A stretch of DNA of 41,792 nucleotides from Prochlorococcus sp. AG-436-C05 (lineage in GTDB: Bacteria; Cyanobacteriota; Cyanobacteriia; PCC-6307; Cyanobiaceae): contig QCPB01000010.1 of the NCBI GenBank assembly GCA_003209795.1, forward strand, positions 1 to 41,792, given 5' to 3'. A model generated the notes under the pieces. The model saw nothing but the letters and a program-made list of their open reading frames with translations. It searched no databases and had not been told where the DNA came from. Below are positions 1 through 7,501 of the stretch, piece by piece. The position numbers and the translations under genes were made by a program. The first letter of the stretch is position 1. Every line of letters begins with the position of its first letter.

Positions 1-138
1 GTTATCTTTACTTAAAAGAAACTTTAATAAGTTTTGAAATGAAAAATAACCTTTTTCTATTCTTTTCGTACCCAAAAATGAAAGAATAATAACTGTTATT
101 AAAAAAATTTCTGGAGAATTTAAACCAAAAAGTTTCAT
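1..138 (-). CDS. TatA/Hcf106-like protein, 3' end outside window
   Basis: The minus-strand frame starts with ATG at 138 and stays open to the window edge for 46 codons. It begins MKLFGLNSPEIFLI and continues through one hydrophobic stretch to LGTKRIEKG. This matches the TatA/TatB layout: a short N-terminus with FG..PE, one membrane helix, then an FGPKK-like hinge and the start of an amphipathic region. The hinge is degenerate (GTKRIEKG instead of GPKKLPELG). It is therefore likely a diverged Tat-like paralogue rather than the main TatA, but that is inference. The C-terminal part cannot be seen. Confidence 0.5.
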   Translation of the reverse strand, partial: MKLFGLNSPEIFLITVIILSFLGTKRIEKGYFSFQNLLKFLLSKDN

Positions 139-185
139 CAAATTTATATAATCTAAATATACTTTAGTACATATTAAAAATAAAG

Positions 186-578
186 CTAATTATTCTCAAA
201 TGTTGGTAAATAAAGCTCCCTATTTGATGCAATTAAAGCTTCTTCTTTAAAAAATATCTCTAAATCTTTTATTTCTTTTCTTTCAACAAAATTACCACAT
301 TTTTTTGCAATAATTGTATTAGTAAATTGCCAAAGATCATCTAAATATTCTTCATCATCAGGAAAAGCTACAAATTTTAAATAAGTATTATTTAATGCAT
401 ATTCACTAGCAAATCCAGAATCTAATCCTTCAATTATAGCCTCACAATAAACTTCTGCAAATCTCTTACCTACGGAACTTCTAGCATTAAATAAATCAAT
501 ATTAGTGCTAATAGCGTGAGAATTCGTAGGAGCAATAAAAAGAATTATAGGAAGAAGTAATGAAATTAAAAAAAACAA
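186..578 (-). CDS. secreted protein of unknown function
   Basis: This is a 130-residue protein. The only usable start in the frame is a TTG at 578, because an in-frame stop lies eight codons further upstream. The N-terminus is a classic signal peptide: a hydrophobic run ending in APTNSHA, with likely cleavage after SHA. The mature part is acidic and has two cysteines (in EVYCEA and KKCGNF) that could form a disulfide. No family is recognised. It lies on the minus strand, downstream of dus, which diverges from it across about 170 bases of AT-rich spacer. Confidence 0.6.
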   Translation of the reverse strand: MFFLISLLLPIILFIAPTNSHAISTNIDLFNARSSVGKRFAEVYCEAIIEGLDSGFASEYALNNTYLKFVAFPDDEEYLDDLWQFTNTIIAKKCGNFVERKEIKDLEIFFKEEALIASNRELYLPTFENN

Positions 579-748
579 AAAATACTGACTGTTAAAAGTT
601 TATAGACTATATAATTTAACAAAAATATTATCTAATTATGAGTACTTAATAAAAACTACATATGGGTTCTTAAAAAAAAGAAAACAAACAAATTACAAAT
701 TCTAGCTATAAATTTATAATATATATAAGATAAAGATGAAATTAAAAT

Positions 749-1756
749 ATGAGCTCAAACATAAAATTAATCGGTAAAGGTATTACTAGAATAATTAAAA
801 GTAAGGTTATGTTATCTCCTTTGGCTGGAGTTACAGATAAGGTATTTAGAAAAATTGTTCGTAAATGGGCGCCAGATTCGCTTCTTTTTACCGAAATGAT
901 AAATGCTTCAAGCCTAAAGAAAGGTTTTGGAACCATGAAAATTAAAAACCTTGAATTAGAAAAGGGGCCTGTGGGAGTACAAATTTTCGACAATAGATTA
1001 TTCGCCGTTTCTGAAGCAGCTAAACAAGCAGAAGCTTATGGAGCTTATGTAATTGACATAAATATGGGTTGTCCAGTAAAAAAAATTGCTAAGAAAGGTG
1101 GTGGTAGTGCATTAATTAAAGACCGGAAATTAGCTGTAGAATTAGTAAAAAGAGTTGTAGAAGCAGTTCAAATACCAGTTACGGTAAAAACGAGACTTGG
1201 ATGGGATAATAAAGAAGAAAATATTGATGATTTTTTATTAAGGATCCAAAATGCCGGAGCGGCTATGATTACATTACATGGGAGGACTAGGAAACAAGGT
1301 TTTTCAGGAAATGCAGACTGGGAAATGATTGGAAAGCTTAAAGAAAAATTAGAAATTCCATTAATTGCTAATGGAGATATAAAAAATCCATCTGATGCCA
1401 TAAATTGTTTAAAACAAACCAATGCTGATGGTGTAATGATAGGAAGAGCAATACTTGGATCGCCATGGAAACTAGGAGAAATAGATTATGCAATAAAAGA
1501 AATTAAAGGTTTTGAAGAGCCAAATATTGAGCAAAAATTATTTTTAATTATTGAACATTTAGAAGAGTTAATTAAAGAAAAGGGGGATCACGGTTTATTA
1601 ATAGCTAGAAAACATATTTCATGGACATGCAAGAGTTTCCCAGGAGCTACAAAATTACGTAATAATTTAGTAAGGTCTATTGATCATAAGGAAGTTAAAG
1701 AATTAATAAATTCAACGATTAAGACTTTAAAAAAAGAACAAATAATATTATCTTGA
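749..1756 (+). CDS. dus: tRNA-dihydrouridine synthase
   Basis: This 335-residue flavoenzyme reduces uridine to dihydrouridine in tRNA using NAD(P)H and FMN. The core opens with MLSPLAGVTD (residues 21-30), the usual FMN-barrel start. INMGCPVKK carries the catalytic cysteine (Cys108), and KTR (147-149) and HGRTR near 175 are the phosphate- and substrate-binding motifs of the family. Length and motifs fit the DusB/NifR3 branch. The ATG at 749 gives a 20-residue leader before the barrel; Met21 at 809 is the alternative start. A DUF2470 gene follows 18 bases later and may be co-transcribed. Confidence 0.93.
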   Translation: MSSNIKLIGKGITRIIKSKVMLSPLAGVTDKVFRKIVRKWAPDSLLFTEMINASSLKKGFGTMKIKNLELEKGPVGVQIFDNRLFAVSEAAKQAEAYGAYVIDINMGCPVKKIAKKGGGSALIKDRKLAVELVKRVVEAVQIPVTVKTRLGWDNKEENIDDFLLRIQNAGAAMITLHGRTRKQGFSGNADWEMIGKLKEKLEIPLIANGDIKNPSDAINCLKQTNADGVMIGRAILGSPWKLGEIDYAIKEIKGFEEPNIEQKLFLIIEHLEELIKEKGDHGLLIARKHISWTCKSFPGATKLRNNLVRSIDHKEVKELINSTIKTLKKEQIILS

Positions 1757-1774
1757 ATAATAATTTCTAATAAA

Positions 1775-2026
1775 ATGAAAATAATTAGTTCAAAAGTGAG
1801 TAAAAGAGTATGTGATCATATGAATAAGGATCACCTTCAATCAGTTCATAAATATCTTAGACATTATGGGAAAATAGTAAATTTCAAACATGCCTATATG
1901 GAAGAAATAAATAACAAATTCATGAAGATTAAATATGATAAAAATTCAGCAATTATAAATTTTAAAAATGAAATATCCGAAGAAGATATTCATGCAACAT
2001 TAGTTGCAATGATAAAAGAGATTTAA
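1775..2026 (+). CDS. DUF2470 domain protein
   Basis: This 83-residue protein matches the stand-alone DUF2470 pattern. HMNKDHLQSV near residues 15-24 corresponds to the HMN-DH signature, followed by a tyrosine/histidine-containing helix and an alternating beta segment (MKIKY). The domain is also found at the C-terminus of HugZ-type haem-utilisation proteins and in plastid proteins, where it is linked to haem or tetrapyrrole binding. Whether this short form binds haem cannot be read from sequence. It sits directly after dus on the same strand with an 18-base gap. Confidence 0.75.
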   Translation: MKIISSKVSKRVCDHMNKDHLQSVHKYLRHYGKIVNFKHAYMEEINNKFMKIKYDKNSAIINFKNEISEEDIHATLVAMIKEI

Positions 2027-2059
2027 TAAATAAAAAATGATATTTAATTAAGATTAGAT

Positions 2060-2224
2060 TTAATTATTTTTTTCATAGTAATCTGTAATTTTTTTACAGT
2101 CTTCAAAGGAAAGCATACTTAATCGAGAGGAAGCGTTACATTTTAATATTGCACAAATAGCTAACAAGTCTGCACTGTCTACGTTAAGTGCTTCTGAAAG
2201 TTCTAATACTCTAAGTCCTTTCAT
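2060..2224 (-). CDS. stand-alone IF2-N-like mini-protein
   Basis: This 54-residue frame runs from ATG at 2224 to TAA at 2060. It opens MKGLRVLELSEALNVDSADL and continues LLAICAILKCNASS. The pattern of a short strand, then ELS..LNV...DLL..C..L, is the small helical IF2-N fold found at the N-terminus of translation initiation factor IF-2, where it reads R-V-x-E-L-A-x-x-L. Here it stands alone with a short helical tail (FEDCKKITDYYEK). A nucleic-acid or ribosome contact is plausible by analogy only. It is convergent with the DUF2470 gene. Confidence 0.65.
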   Translation of the reverse strand: MKGLRVLELSEALNVDSADLLAICAILKCNASSRLSMLSFEDCKKITDYYEKNN

Positions 2225-2271
2225 ATTATAAAAAAGGTTTTAATACTGGAGAAGAATTTTAAATTAATTAT

Positions 2272-2595
2272 CTAATCCTTTCCAAAACCTGCAACGAATG
2301 GGAATGTTTGATCGTCGCCGAATATATCTTTTAGCGAAGGCTTAATTTTTTCATTTTTATTATTTGTATCTTTTGTTATAACTTCTAGTTCTTGAGATAG
2401 TTTTTCTAAATTATTTTCTATATTATTATCTATATTATTTTCTACATAATTTTCCATATTATATTCTAAATTGTTTTCTATATTATCTTCTATATTATTT
2501 ACTATATTATTTCCAATATCTTCTGCAAACAATTGTCCAACAAAGAAAAACAGTGACAAACTAATTAAGAATAATAATAAAACAATCCTTTTCAT
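2272..2595 (-). CDS. secreted protein with NNIE tetrapeptide repeats
   Basis: The ATG at 2595 gives 107 residues starting MKRIVLLLFLISLSLFFF, a good signal peptide ending FAED. An upstream ATG at 2625 would add ten residues that spoil the signal, so the inner start is preferred. Just after the likely cleavage site lies a run of 36 residues built from N-N-I/L-E type units. After it comes a lysine/glutamate-rich linker and a conserved-looking end (DIFGDD, FPFVAGFGKD). The repeat is expected to be an extended or helical, very acidic and asparagine-rich region. Function is unknown. Confidence 0.6.
   Translation of the reverse strand: MKRIVLLLFLISLSLFFFVGQLFAEDIGNNIVNNIEDNIENNLEYNMENYVENNIDNNIENNLEKLSQELEVITKDTNNKNEKIKPSLKDIFGDDQTFPFVAGFGKD
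2404..2511 (-). repeat. in-frame 12-nt tandem repeat (NNIE units)
   Basis: About nine imperfect 12-base units, reading roughly TTATTTTCTATA on the plus strand, encode repeated N-N-I/L-E tetrapeptides inside the secreted protein. Units differ mainly at the third residue and by D/E exchange. Such runs arise by slippage and can vary in copy number between strains. Confidence 0.75.
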
Positions 2596-2700
2596 AGAAA
2601 AAAAATTAATTATTACTATTCTCATATGTCTGTAAAGTTAATTGGAAAAATTTTATTATTTGAATACAAAACTAAATAAATTAATTAATAATAAAAGAAT

Positions 2701-2907
2701 CTATTTACTTAACTTATTTCTATTCATAAATCTGATAAAAAAATAGATTCCAATTATTATAAGAATAGGAATTGAGTATTTAGAAAGGAAAAAATAAACT
2801 ATATAAACCAAAAAAGGGAATAAACAGGCCCTTTTGAAATTTATCTTTTGCTTTGGCGACATTTTTCTCCAATTTAAATATTCTTCCCACTGAAAGATCT
2901 TTTTCAT
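2701..2907 (-). CDS. small membrane protein, unknown
   Basis: This 68-residue protein starts MKKIFQWEEYLNWRKMSP and then has two hydrophobic segments with a short polar turn between them. The ATG at 2907 is chosen because AGGA lies about nine bases upstream on the coding strand. The ATG at 2937 would add ten mostly charged residues and lacks such a site. The soluble N-terminus is basic and aromatic. No family is recognised. It belongs to the run of small membrane genes that fills 2-11 kb. Confidence 0.55.
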   Translation of the reverse strand: MKKIFQWEEYLNWRKMSPKQKINFKRACLFPFLVYIVYFFLSKYSIPILIIIGIYFFIRFMNRNKLSK

Positions 2908-3053
2908 TTTTCTTCCTTTATATTTTCTATTAAACATAAATTTATAACTAAGGATACAATTATTTTTATTTTAATTAAGAATAATCATAAGTAATCCAAT
3001 TTATAGAATTTATTTGTTTATAAATATAAAAATATAATATTTAAAATTTAAAT

Positions 3054-3488
3054 ATGAAATCAAAATCAGTTTGGGAAATAAAAAAAATTGTACTTCCACA
3101 AAATTCAGATCATGCTGGAGTTATGTGGCATGGGAATTATTTTAATTGGCTTGAAGAAGCCAGGATAAATGCACTATCAGAAGTTGGTGTAAATTACTTT
3201 GATCTAACAAAAAGAGGTTTTGATTTACCTTTAATAAATTCTTGCATAAAATACATAAAGCCATTATATCTTGGGGATAAAATAATAATTGAAAGCATTT
3301 TCAATATAGGCAAAAGTCCTAAAATAAATGTAAATTCAAAATTCTTAAATGAAAAAAAAGAGGTCCTAACGATTGCAGAAGTAAATATGGTTTTAATAAA
3401 TAAAGATAATTTCACTATAATAAGAAGAAGACCTGAATTTTTATCAAACGCTTTTCGAAAATTAAATGGTTTTAATTTAAAAGAGTAA
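3054..3488 (+). CDS. hotdog-fold acyl-CoA thioesterase
   Basis: This 144-residue protein belongs to the 4-hydroxybenzoyl-CoA thioesterase/YbgC superfamily. The active-site strand reads SDHAGVMWHGNYFNWLEEAR (residues 18-37). It has the catalytic-type Asp19, the His26-Gly-Asn-Tyr segment and the Glu-Ala-Arg helix start. In cyanobacteria a related enzyme hydrolyses 1,4-dihydroxy-2-naphthoyl-CoA for phylloquinone synthesis, so that role is possible, but substrate cannot be assigned from sequence alone. It is a single-domain, cytoplasmic protein. The gene stands alone, with AT-rich spacers on both sides. Confidence 0.8.
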   Translation: MKSKSVWEIKKIVLPQNSDHAGVMWHGNYFNWLEEARINALSEVGVNYFDLTKRGFDLPLINSCIKYIKPLYLGDKIIIESIFNIGKSPKINVNSKFLNEKKEVLTIAEVNMVLINKDNFTIIRRRPEFLSNAFRKLNGFNLKE

Positions 3489-3572
3489 TCTTTATATTGT
3501 AGACCTATGAAAATATATAAAAGATTTAATAATGTATATCAAAAACATTAATAATGGAATTAAAATTAAATC

Positions 3573-3632
3573 TTAAAATATATAAGAAAGAAAAAATTTT
3601 ATATTATGCTTAAAATTATCTAATAGAAAAAT
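3573..3632 (+). repeat. copy A of a diverged ~60-bp intergenic repeat
   Basis: This copy begins TTAAAATATATAA and contains TTTTATAT followed closely by GCTTAAA. A similar stretch lies at about 4993-5050. Both follow the 3' end of a plus-strand gene. The strong AT bias makes chance similarity possible. Confidence 0.25.
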
Positions 3633-3729
3633 ATATCAATTTTTTTTTAATTTTCTTGAATGGGAAAGTAATTACAATAATCAATAATTAGAAATTAAAT
3701 GCTTATAATTCAGTTAAATATAATTTAAT

Positions 3730-3981
3730 ATGGCAATCTACTTGAAGATAACTAACCCAACAGAGGTTGTAAAAAAAAAGACCTCAAAATGGCTTACAGA
3801 TATTACACCCAAGAGAATTGATAGAAAGCTTGTTGAAGACGAGGTGATAAAAGGTATTATTGATCAATTAACATTAGAAGGAATTAAAGGAGAGATATCA
3901 GCCATAAATGGTCTTGAAATAAAAGATTGTAAACTTATTACAAAAAATAATTTTGTTATAAGAAAAACAAAAACTTTCTAG
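3730..3981 (+). CDS. hypothetical protein
   Basis: This 83-residue soluble protein begins MAIYLKITNPTEVVKKKTSKW. It has an even mix of charged and hydrophobic residues, no signal peptide and no cysteine motif (one Cys near residue 67). The pattern of short strands and a central helix (EDEVIKGIIDQL) suggests a small alpha/beta fold. No family is recognised. The Mrr-type nuclease gene starts 23 bases downstream on the same strand, so the two may form one transcript. Confidence 0.6.
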   Translation: MAIYLKITNPTEVVKKKTSKWLTDITPKRIDRKLVEDEVIKGIIDQLTLEGIKGEISAINGLEIKDCKLITKNNFVIRKTKTF

Positions 3982-4004
3982 TTTTCTAAATATTAAATAT
4001 TTTA

Positions 4005-4877
4005 ATGAAAAGTATTTTTATTCTATTTATTTTTTTTCTAATTTTTATCGCTCTTATAATAGTTAGAAATTATCTAGCAAAAAAGAAAAGGCTTAAATTA
4101 AATAATTCTCTAAATGCAAATTACTTTATTCAAGTAATTACTAACTTAATAGAAGAAAATAAATATAATTTATTAGAAGAGAGGATAAGACTAATTAATA
4201 TAGATGCATATGGCAATGAGGACCTAAATAAGTGGATTGGAAATCCTCCTCTTGATAAAAAAACCATAAAGTTAACTATAAAGAATAGGTCAAAGGAATT
4301 TAAAGAAGGAATACCATACTTTTGGGAAAAAGTTATTTTAAAAAAGTTTGAAAGTCCAGAATTGTTTTTCGAAAAGTGGAAGTCTTATATCGTCGTTCAT
4401 CCAACTATTGATGATGAAATACTTGGTACAAGAAGAGAACTTAAATTTGATGATTGGTTTGTATTTGTAGCGAGTCAAATAGAAAAATCATGCTTATACC
4501 TATTAAAAAAAGATTATTTAAATAAAGACAATAAAAACTATAACAAAGGTATTGATTTTGAAAATAACTGCATGGAAATACTCAAAAATTCTGGCTGGCA
4601 AGTTAAAGAAACACCAAGCTCAGGAGACCAAGGAGTTGATCTAATTGCAACAATAGATGATTTGAGAATATGTATTCAATGTAAAAATCATGAAAAAGCA
4701 ATCGGAAACAAAGCAGTTCAAGAAATTTCTGCTGGAAAATTATATTGGAAGGGAACTCATGCAGTATTAGTTTCAAAATCAGGATTTACAAACTCTGCTC
4801 ATAAGCTTGCAAAAGCAAATAACGTAAAGTTAATACATGAATCGGAACTAAAAGATATAAAAAAATATATTAATTAA
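4005..4877 (+). CDS. membrane-anchored Mrr-type restriction endonuclease
   Basis: This 290-residue protein has three parts. Residues 1-22 form one membrane segment followed by basic residues (AKKKR), so the rest should lie in the cytoplasm. Residues 30-175 are an unrecognised helical middle region. Residues 180-290 are an Mrr catalytic domain of the PD-(D/E)XK superfamily. Visible motifs are GIDFE (Glu186), SSGDQGVDLI (Asp212) and the catalytic QCK (225-227), followed by SGFTNSAHKLA, a typical end motif of the domain. The family includes enzymes that cut modified DNA. No methyltransferase gene is nearby, so a type IV or housekeeping nuclease role is possible. Which DNA it acts on is unknown. 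Confidence 0.75.
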   Translation: MKSIFILFIFFLIFIALIIVRNYLAKKKRLKLNNSLNANYFIQVITNLIEENKYNLLEERIRLINIDAYGNEDLNKWIGNPPLDKKTIKLTIKNRSKEFKEGIPYFWEKVILKKFESPELFFEKWKSYIVVHPTIDDEILGTRRELKFDDWFVFVASQIEKSCLYLLKKDYLNKDNKNYNKGIDFENNCMEILKNSGWQVKETPSSGDQGVDLIATIDDLRICIQCKNHEKAIGNKAVQEISAGKLYWKGTHAVLVSKSGFTNSAHKLAKANNVKLIHESELKDIKKYIN

Positions 4878-5368
4878 AAATCATATTAAAAATCATATTA
4901 AATATATATGCATTATTTATCTATTACAAAGAGGAATAAATAAACCATAGGGCAAAATTAGTATTCAGAAGCTATACAGCTAAAAGAATTAGTTAAAATA
5001 TATAAAAAAGGGCAAATAATTTTATATGCTTAAATTTATTAGGTATATAAATAATTTATAGTAATGAAAAAAGAAGATATATAGGATCATTTATAAGGAT
5101 TAATAACAAAAATATCATAAAAAATACTTATACTTTTAAAAATATGAATGTTTTGAAAAATGTTCTTAGTAAAGACAAAATAAAATTTTTTGAATAATTA
5201 GATAGTAATTGTAGTTACCAAATTCTCAAAAAAACCAACATAATTTAATTACTCTAGGTAAAAAGTATAGAATCTCTGGAATTAACAAATTTAAGTTAGG
5301 AATTAAATTGTTTTTAAATTAAAAATATTTTAGATGATTCATAGGTATAGTTATGAGTTATATTTATA
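4878..5368. other. gene-free AT-rich spacer
   Basis: No convincing gene is seen in these 491 bases. The start holds two tandem copies of a unit reading TTAAAAATCATA just after the nuclease stop. A second copy of the diverged ~60-bp repeat lies at about 4993-5050. A plus-strand frame at about 5056-5196 is open but lacks a start codon. No clear terminator hairpin was found. Confidence 0.5.
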
Positions 5369-5509
5369 ATGAAATCATTTTTTATGGACTTTACAAAACT
5401 ATTATTAATATTTGGTTTTAGTATTGCGATATATATAGCTTTTTTAGTTTTAGGTTTTGTCCTTAGAAATAAGAACTTATTAGCACAGAATATTAAACAA
5501 GAAAAATAG
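5369..5509 (+). CDS. 46-residue single-pass membrane protein
   Basis: The ATG at 5369 opens MKSFFMDFTKLLLIFGFSIA, followed by a continuous hydrophobic helix to about residue 31, then a polar tail (RNKNLLAQNIKQEK). A single N-in or N-out helix with a basic C-terminus is expected. No family is recognised. A frame on the opposite strand over the same bases (5314-5523) is less protein-like and is taken as a shadow. Confidence 0.45.
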   Translation: MKSFFMDFTKLLLIFGFSIAIYIAFLVLGFVLRNKNLLAQNIKQEK

Positions 5510-5638
5510 CAACTTATTTCCACTACATAATTAACAGTTGAGTTTTATTTGTTTATGAGCATAATTTATAAAAATAAAAAAGAATGATAATAAAATTAAG
5601 TTAATAATGTATAAACTTAAATATAAATATTTTTTAAG

Positions 5639-5932
5639 ATGAATAAGATTTATAGATTTTTTATAAGTTTTTTATTCATATCTATCTGGTTAATGATCTC
5701 TTCATATATCATTAACTTTTGGAATACCATTCATTGGGAATATATTTATCTTAATTTAAACTCAATATCTGATAAAGAGTTTTGGTTGCTTTTAGAAAGA
5801 AATCTATTTGGACTAGATTTTGGATATTGGATAGAAGAAACACTAAAGTTCATTACATATGAAATACCAAAAGAAGCCTTTAAATATTTACCAATATATT
5901 ATTTTTTAAAATCGATTTGGATTAGAAAATAA
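5639..5932 (+). CDS. small membrane protein, unknown
   Basis: This 97-residue protein begins with a basic residue and a long hydrophobic helix (FFISFLFISIWLMISSYI, residues 7-24). A tryptophan- and tyrosine-rich region follows, and the protein ends with SIWIRK. There are seven tryptophans, which is high for the length and typical of proteins lying at a membrane surface. No known domain is seen. Confidence 0.55.
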   Translation: MNKIYRFFISFLFISIWLMISSYIINFWNTIHWEYIYLNLNSISDKEFWLLLERNLFGLDFGYWIEETLKFITYEIPKEAFKYLPIYYFLKSIWIRK

Positions 5933-6056
5933 AGTTTCATTTTATATATTTAATAAATTCATCTCATTTATTCCTAATAAATCCAATAATTATGAAAAAT
6001 TCTTGAGCAGAAATACTCAACGATATGCTATATTCTACGCAGAATATGTGGATTTG

Positions 6057-6341
6057 ATGACAAAAAGCTACTGGCTTAAAAAAATTTCAATTGCAAATGC
6101 AGATTTATTTCTAGAATACATAAGAACAGTTTTGCCATGGATAAAATCCGTTGGGGGTAAAATAGTAAAAAAAGATATAGTACAAGAATCCAATTCAACT
6201 AAATGGGATGGAGGTCAATTGGGTTTAGTTATAGAATTTGAATCAAAAATTGCTGCTAAAAAAGCTTTTTATTCAGACGTTTTTCAAAATTACTTATATA
6301 CAAGAAATTTAATGGAACTGGTTACCATCAGTACTCTTTAA
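6057..6341 (+). CDS. DUF1330 family protein
   Basis: The family normally begins M-x-K-x-Y-W-I followed by a strand. Here ATG at 6057 gives MTKSYWLKKISIANADLFLE, an exact fit, and 94 residues in total. A TTG at 6003 would add 18 residues with no family counterpart. Further features are the WIKSVGGKIV segment (the family GG-x-hydrophobic strand) and GLVIEFESKIAAKKAFYSD, the ferredoxin-like second half with its conserved phenylalanine and serine. Members are small dimeric alpha/beta-barrel proteins of unknown biochemical role. It is soluble and apparently monocistronic. Confidence 0.75.
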   Translation: MTKSYWLKKISIANADLFLEYIRTVLPWIKSVGGKIVKKDIVQESNSTKWDGGQLGLVIEFESKIAAKKAFYSDVFQNYLYTRNLMELVTISTL

Positions 6342-6656
6342 AAAGGGATATATCTAAAAATTCAAAATCATAAATAATCTAAAGAATTAATATGTATACA
6401 AAAGTTGATTTAATCTTTGAAATCTAATTAATTAATTTTATGCTACAGAATTTATTTATAAAGTTTTACGTTATTTATGTCTTCTACTCCACAAAAAAAT
6501 AGAATAATGTTTTATTAAAACTTTTATAAAAAAGGTAAAAACTTAATATGTTTATTTTATTTTTAAAGAGTCTTAGGTTTAATCGAAAATTTAAGGATTC
6601 AATGGTATATCTAATAAGAGGATAAGAATAAATTGCAAAATTTAGTTAATAAAAAT
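6342..6656. other. gene-free AT-rich spacer
   Basis: In 315 bases only three tiny plus-strand frames of 11-25 codons are present, none with a ribosome-binding site or protein-like composition. Nothing else recognisable is seen. Confidence 0.5.
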
Positions 6657-6836
6657 TCAAAAGATATCAAGCGTTTTTAAATAATAATAACCACCTATTA
6701 AGACAGGTAATAATATTCCAATAAAAAGTAAAAGAGATTTTTTTGATTCTCCTTCTGAAATAGGATTTATTTCAGGTTCTATTGCAAATCCATTTTGTCT
6801 GCCCCCACTTTCAGTCGTATAACCTTTTTTATTCAT
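6657..6836 (-). CDS. Hli-like N-terminus on a different membrane segment
   Basis: This 59-residue protein runs from ATG at 6836 to TGA at 6657. The N-terminus reads GYTTESGGRQNGFAIEPE. This closely resembles the TTESGGRQN-F-x-x-E-P/T leader of marine picocyanobacterial high-light-inducible (Hli) proteins. The rest does not fit: the Hli chlorophyll-binding helix with E-x-x-N-x-R-x-A-M is absent. It is replaced by a plain hydrophobic helix (LLLFIGILLPVLIGGYYYL). It may share thylakoid targeting or a partner with Hli proteins but cannot bind chlorophyll in the usual way. This is inference from motif resemblance. Confidence 0.6.
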   Translation of the reverse strand: MNKKGYTTESGGRQNGFAIEPEINPISEGESKKSLLLFIGILLPVLIGGYYYLKTLDIF

Positions 6837-6919
6837 AAAAATTAAAAACTCAATTGATTATCTCATGAAAAATTTTATTCAATAAATATTTTTACATTTA
6901 GAATTATCTTTTTAATTCT

Positions 6920-7054
6920 CTAATAAGTAATTTCAAACTTGGATCTTAATTTGGCAGCCTTTTTAAGTAAAAAAAGAAATTCTTTTCGATTATTTTCACA
7001 TTTAGCTTTACTAATTAATTCACTATATTTTTTTTTGAATTCCTTTTTTTTCAC
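6920..7054 (-). CDS. short basic protein with GTG start
   Basis: This 44-residue frame uses GTG at 7054 and TAG at 6920. It is rich in lysine and almost wholly helical, with two heptad-like stretches (EFKKKYSELISKA and EFLFLLKKAAKLRSKFE). One cysteine is present and there is no membrane segment. No ATG exists in the frame and no Shine-Dalgarno site is visible. The call rests on amino-acid composition and position between two similar small genes. Confidence 0.4.
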   Translation of the reverse strand: MKKKEFKKKYSELISKAKCENNRKEFLFLLKKAAKLRSKFEITY

Positions 7055-7197
7055 TTTTTATTTTTAATTATAGATAAAAAAAATATAATTTTTGTATAAA
7101 AGATATCAAAATAACTTTTAAAATTTATAAAATACTTATATAAGGAAACCTTTTTAAATTTCTATATTTACCGATGCATACTTTCTTATTTATTAAG

Positions 7198-7377
7198 TTA
7201 TTTATAATAGTTAACTAAATCGACAATTAATATCGCTAATAATGAAAAGCCTAATATATAAGGCAAATATGGAAATTTATTAATGATTTCATTTAATTTA
7301 ACTTTTGATTCTTTATTCTCTATTTTATTTACTCTTGGTGGTAACCCGAGTTCTTCTCTTCTTTTTGCTTCTCCCAT
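7198..7377 (-). CDS. small cyanobacterial membrane protein, DUF2839-like
   Basis: This 59-residue protein begins MGEAKRREELGLPPR, a start I associate with a small cyanobacteria-specific family (DUF2839 in my recollection). A lysine-rich linker follows, and then one C-terminal hydrophobic helix (YILGFSLLAILIVDLV). It is expected to be tail-anchored with the conserved head in the cytoplasm. Function of the family is unknown. The family assignment is from memory of the head motif and should be confirmed by profile search. Confidence 0.65.
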   Translation of the reverse strand: MGEAKRREELGLPPRVNKIENKESKVKLNEIINKFPYLPYILGFSLLAILIVDLVNYYK

Positions 7378-7501
7378 TTTTATTAAAGTTTAGATTTATT
7401 GTATATATAAGGCATTCCTATTGTTTAGTAAATAACTAATATTTACTTTAGTTAATTAAAAAGATATTTTAGTATATTAAAATATAGCTATAATAAAAAT
7501 A

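Noticed and set aside
5056-5196. Open plus-strand frame in the spacer after the nuclease
   Set aside because: It has no start codon and no recognisable motif. AT-rich sequence easily gives frames of this size when stops are avoided by chance.
5314-5523. Minus-strand 69-residue frame
   Set aside because: It overlaps a better plus-strand small membrane protein (5369-5509). Its composition looks like the reverse of AT-rich spacer.
6003-6056. TTG-initiated extension of the DUF1330 gene
   Set aside because: The family starts at M-x-K-x-Y-W-I, which matches ATG at 6057. The extra 18 residues have no counterpart.
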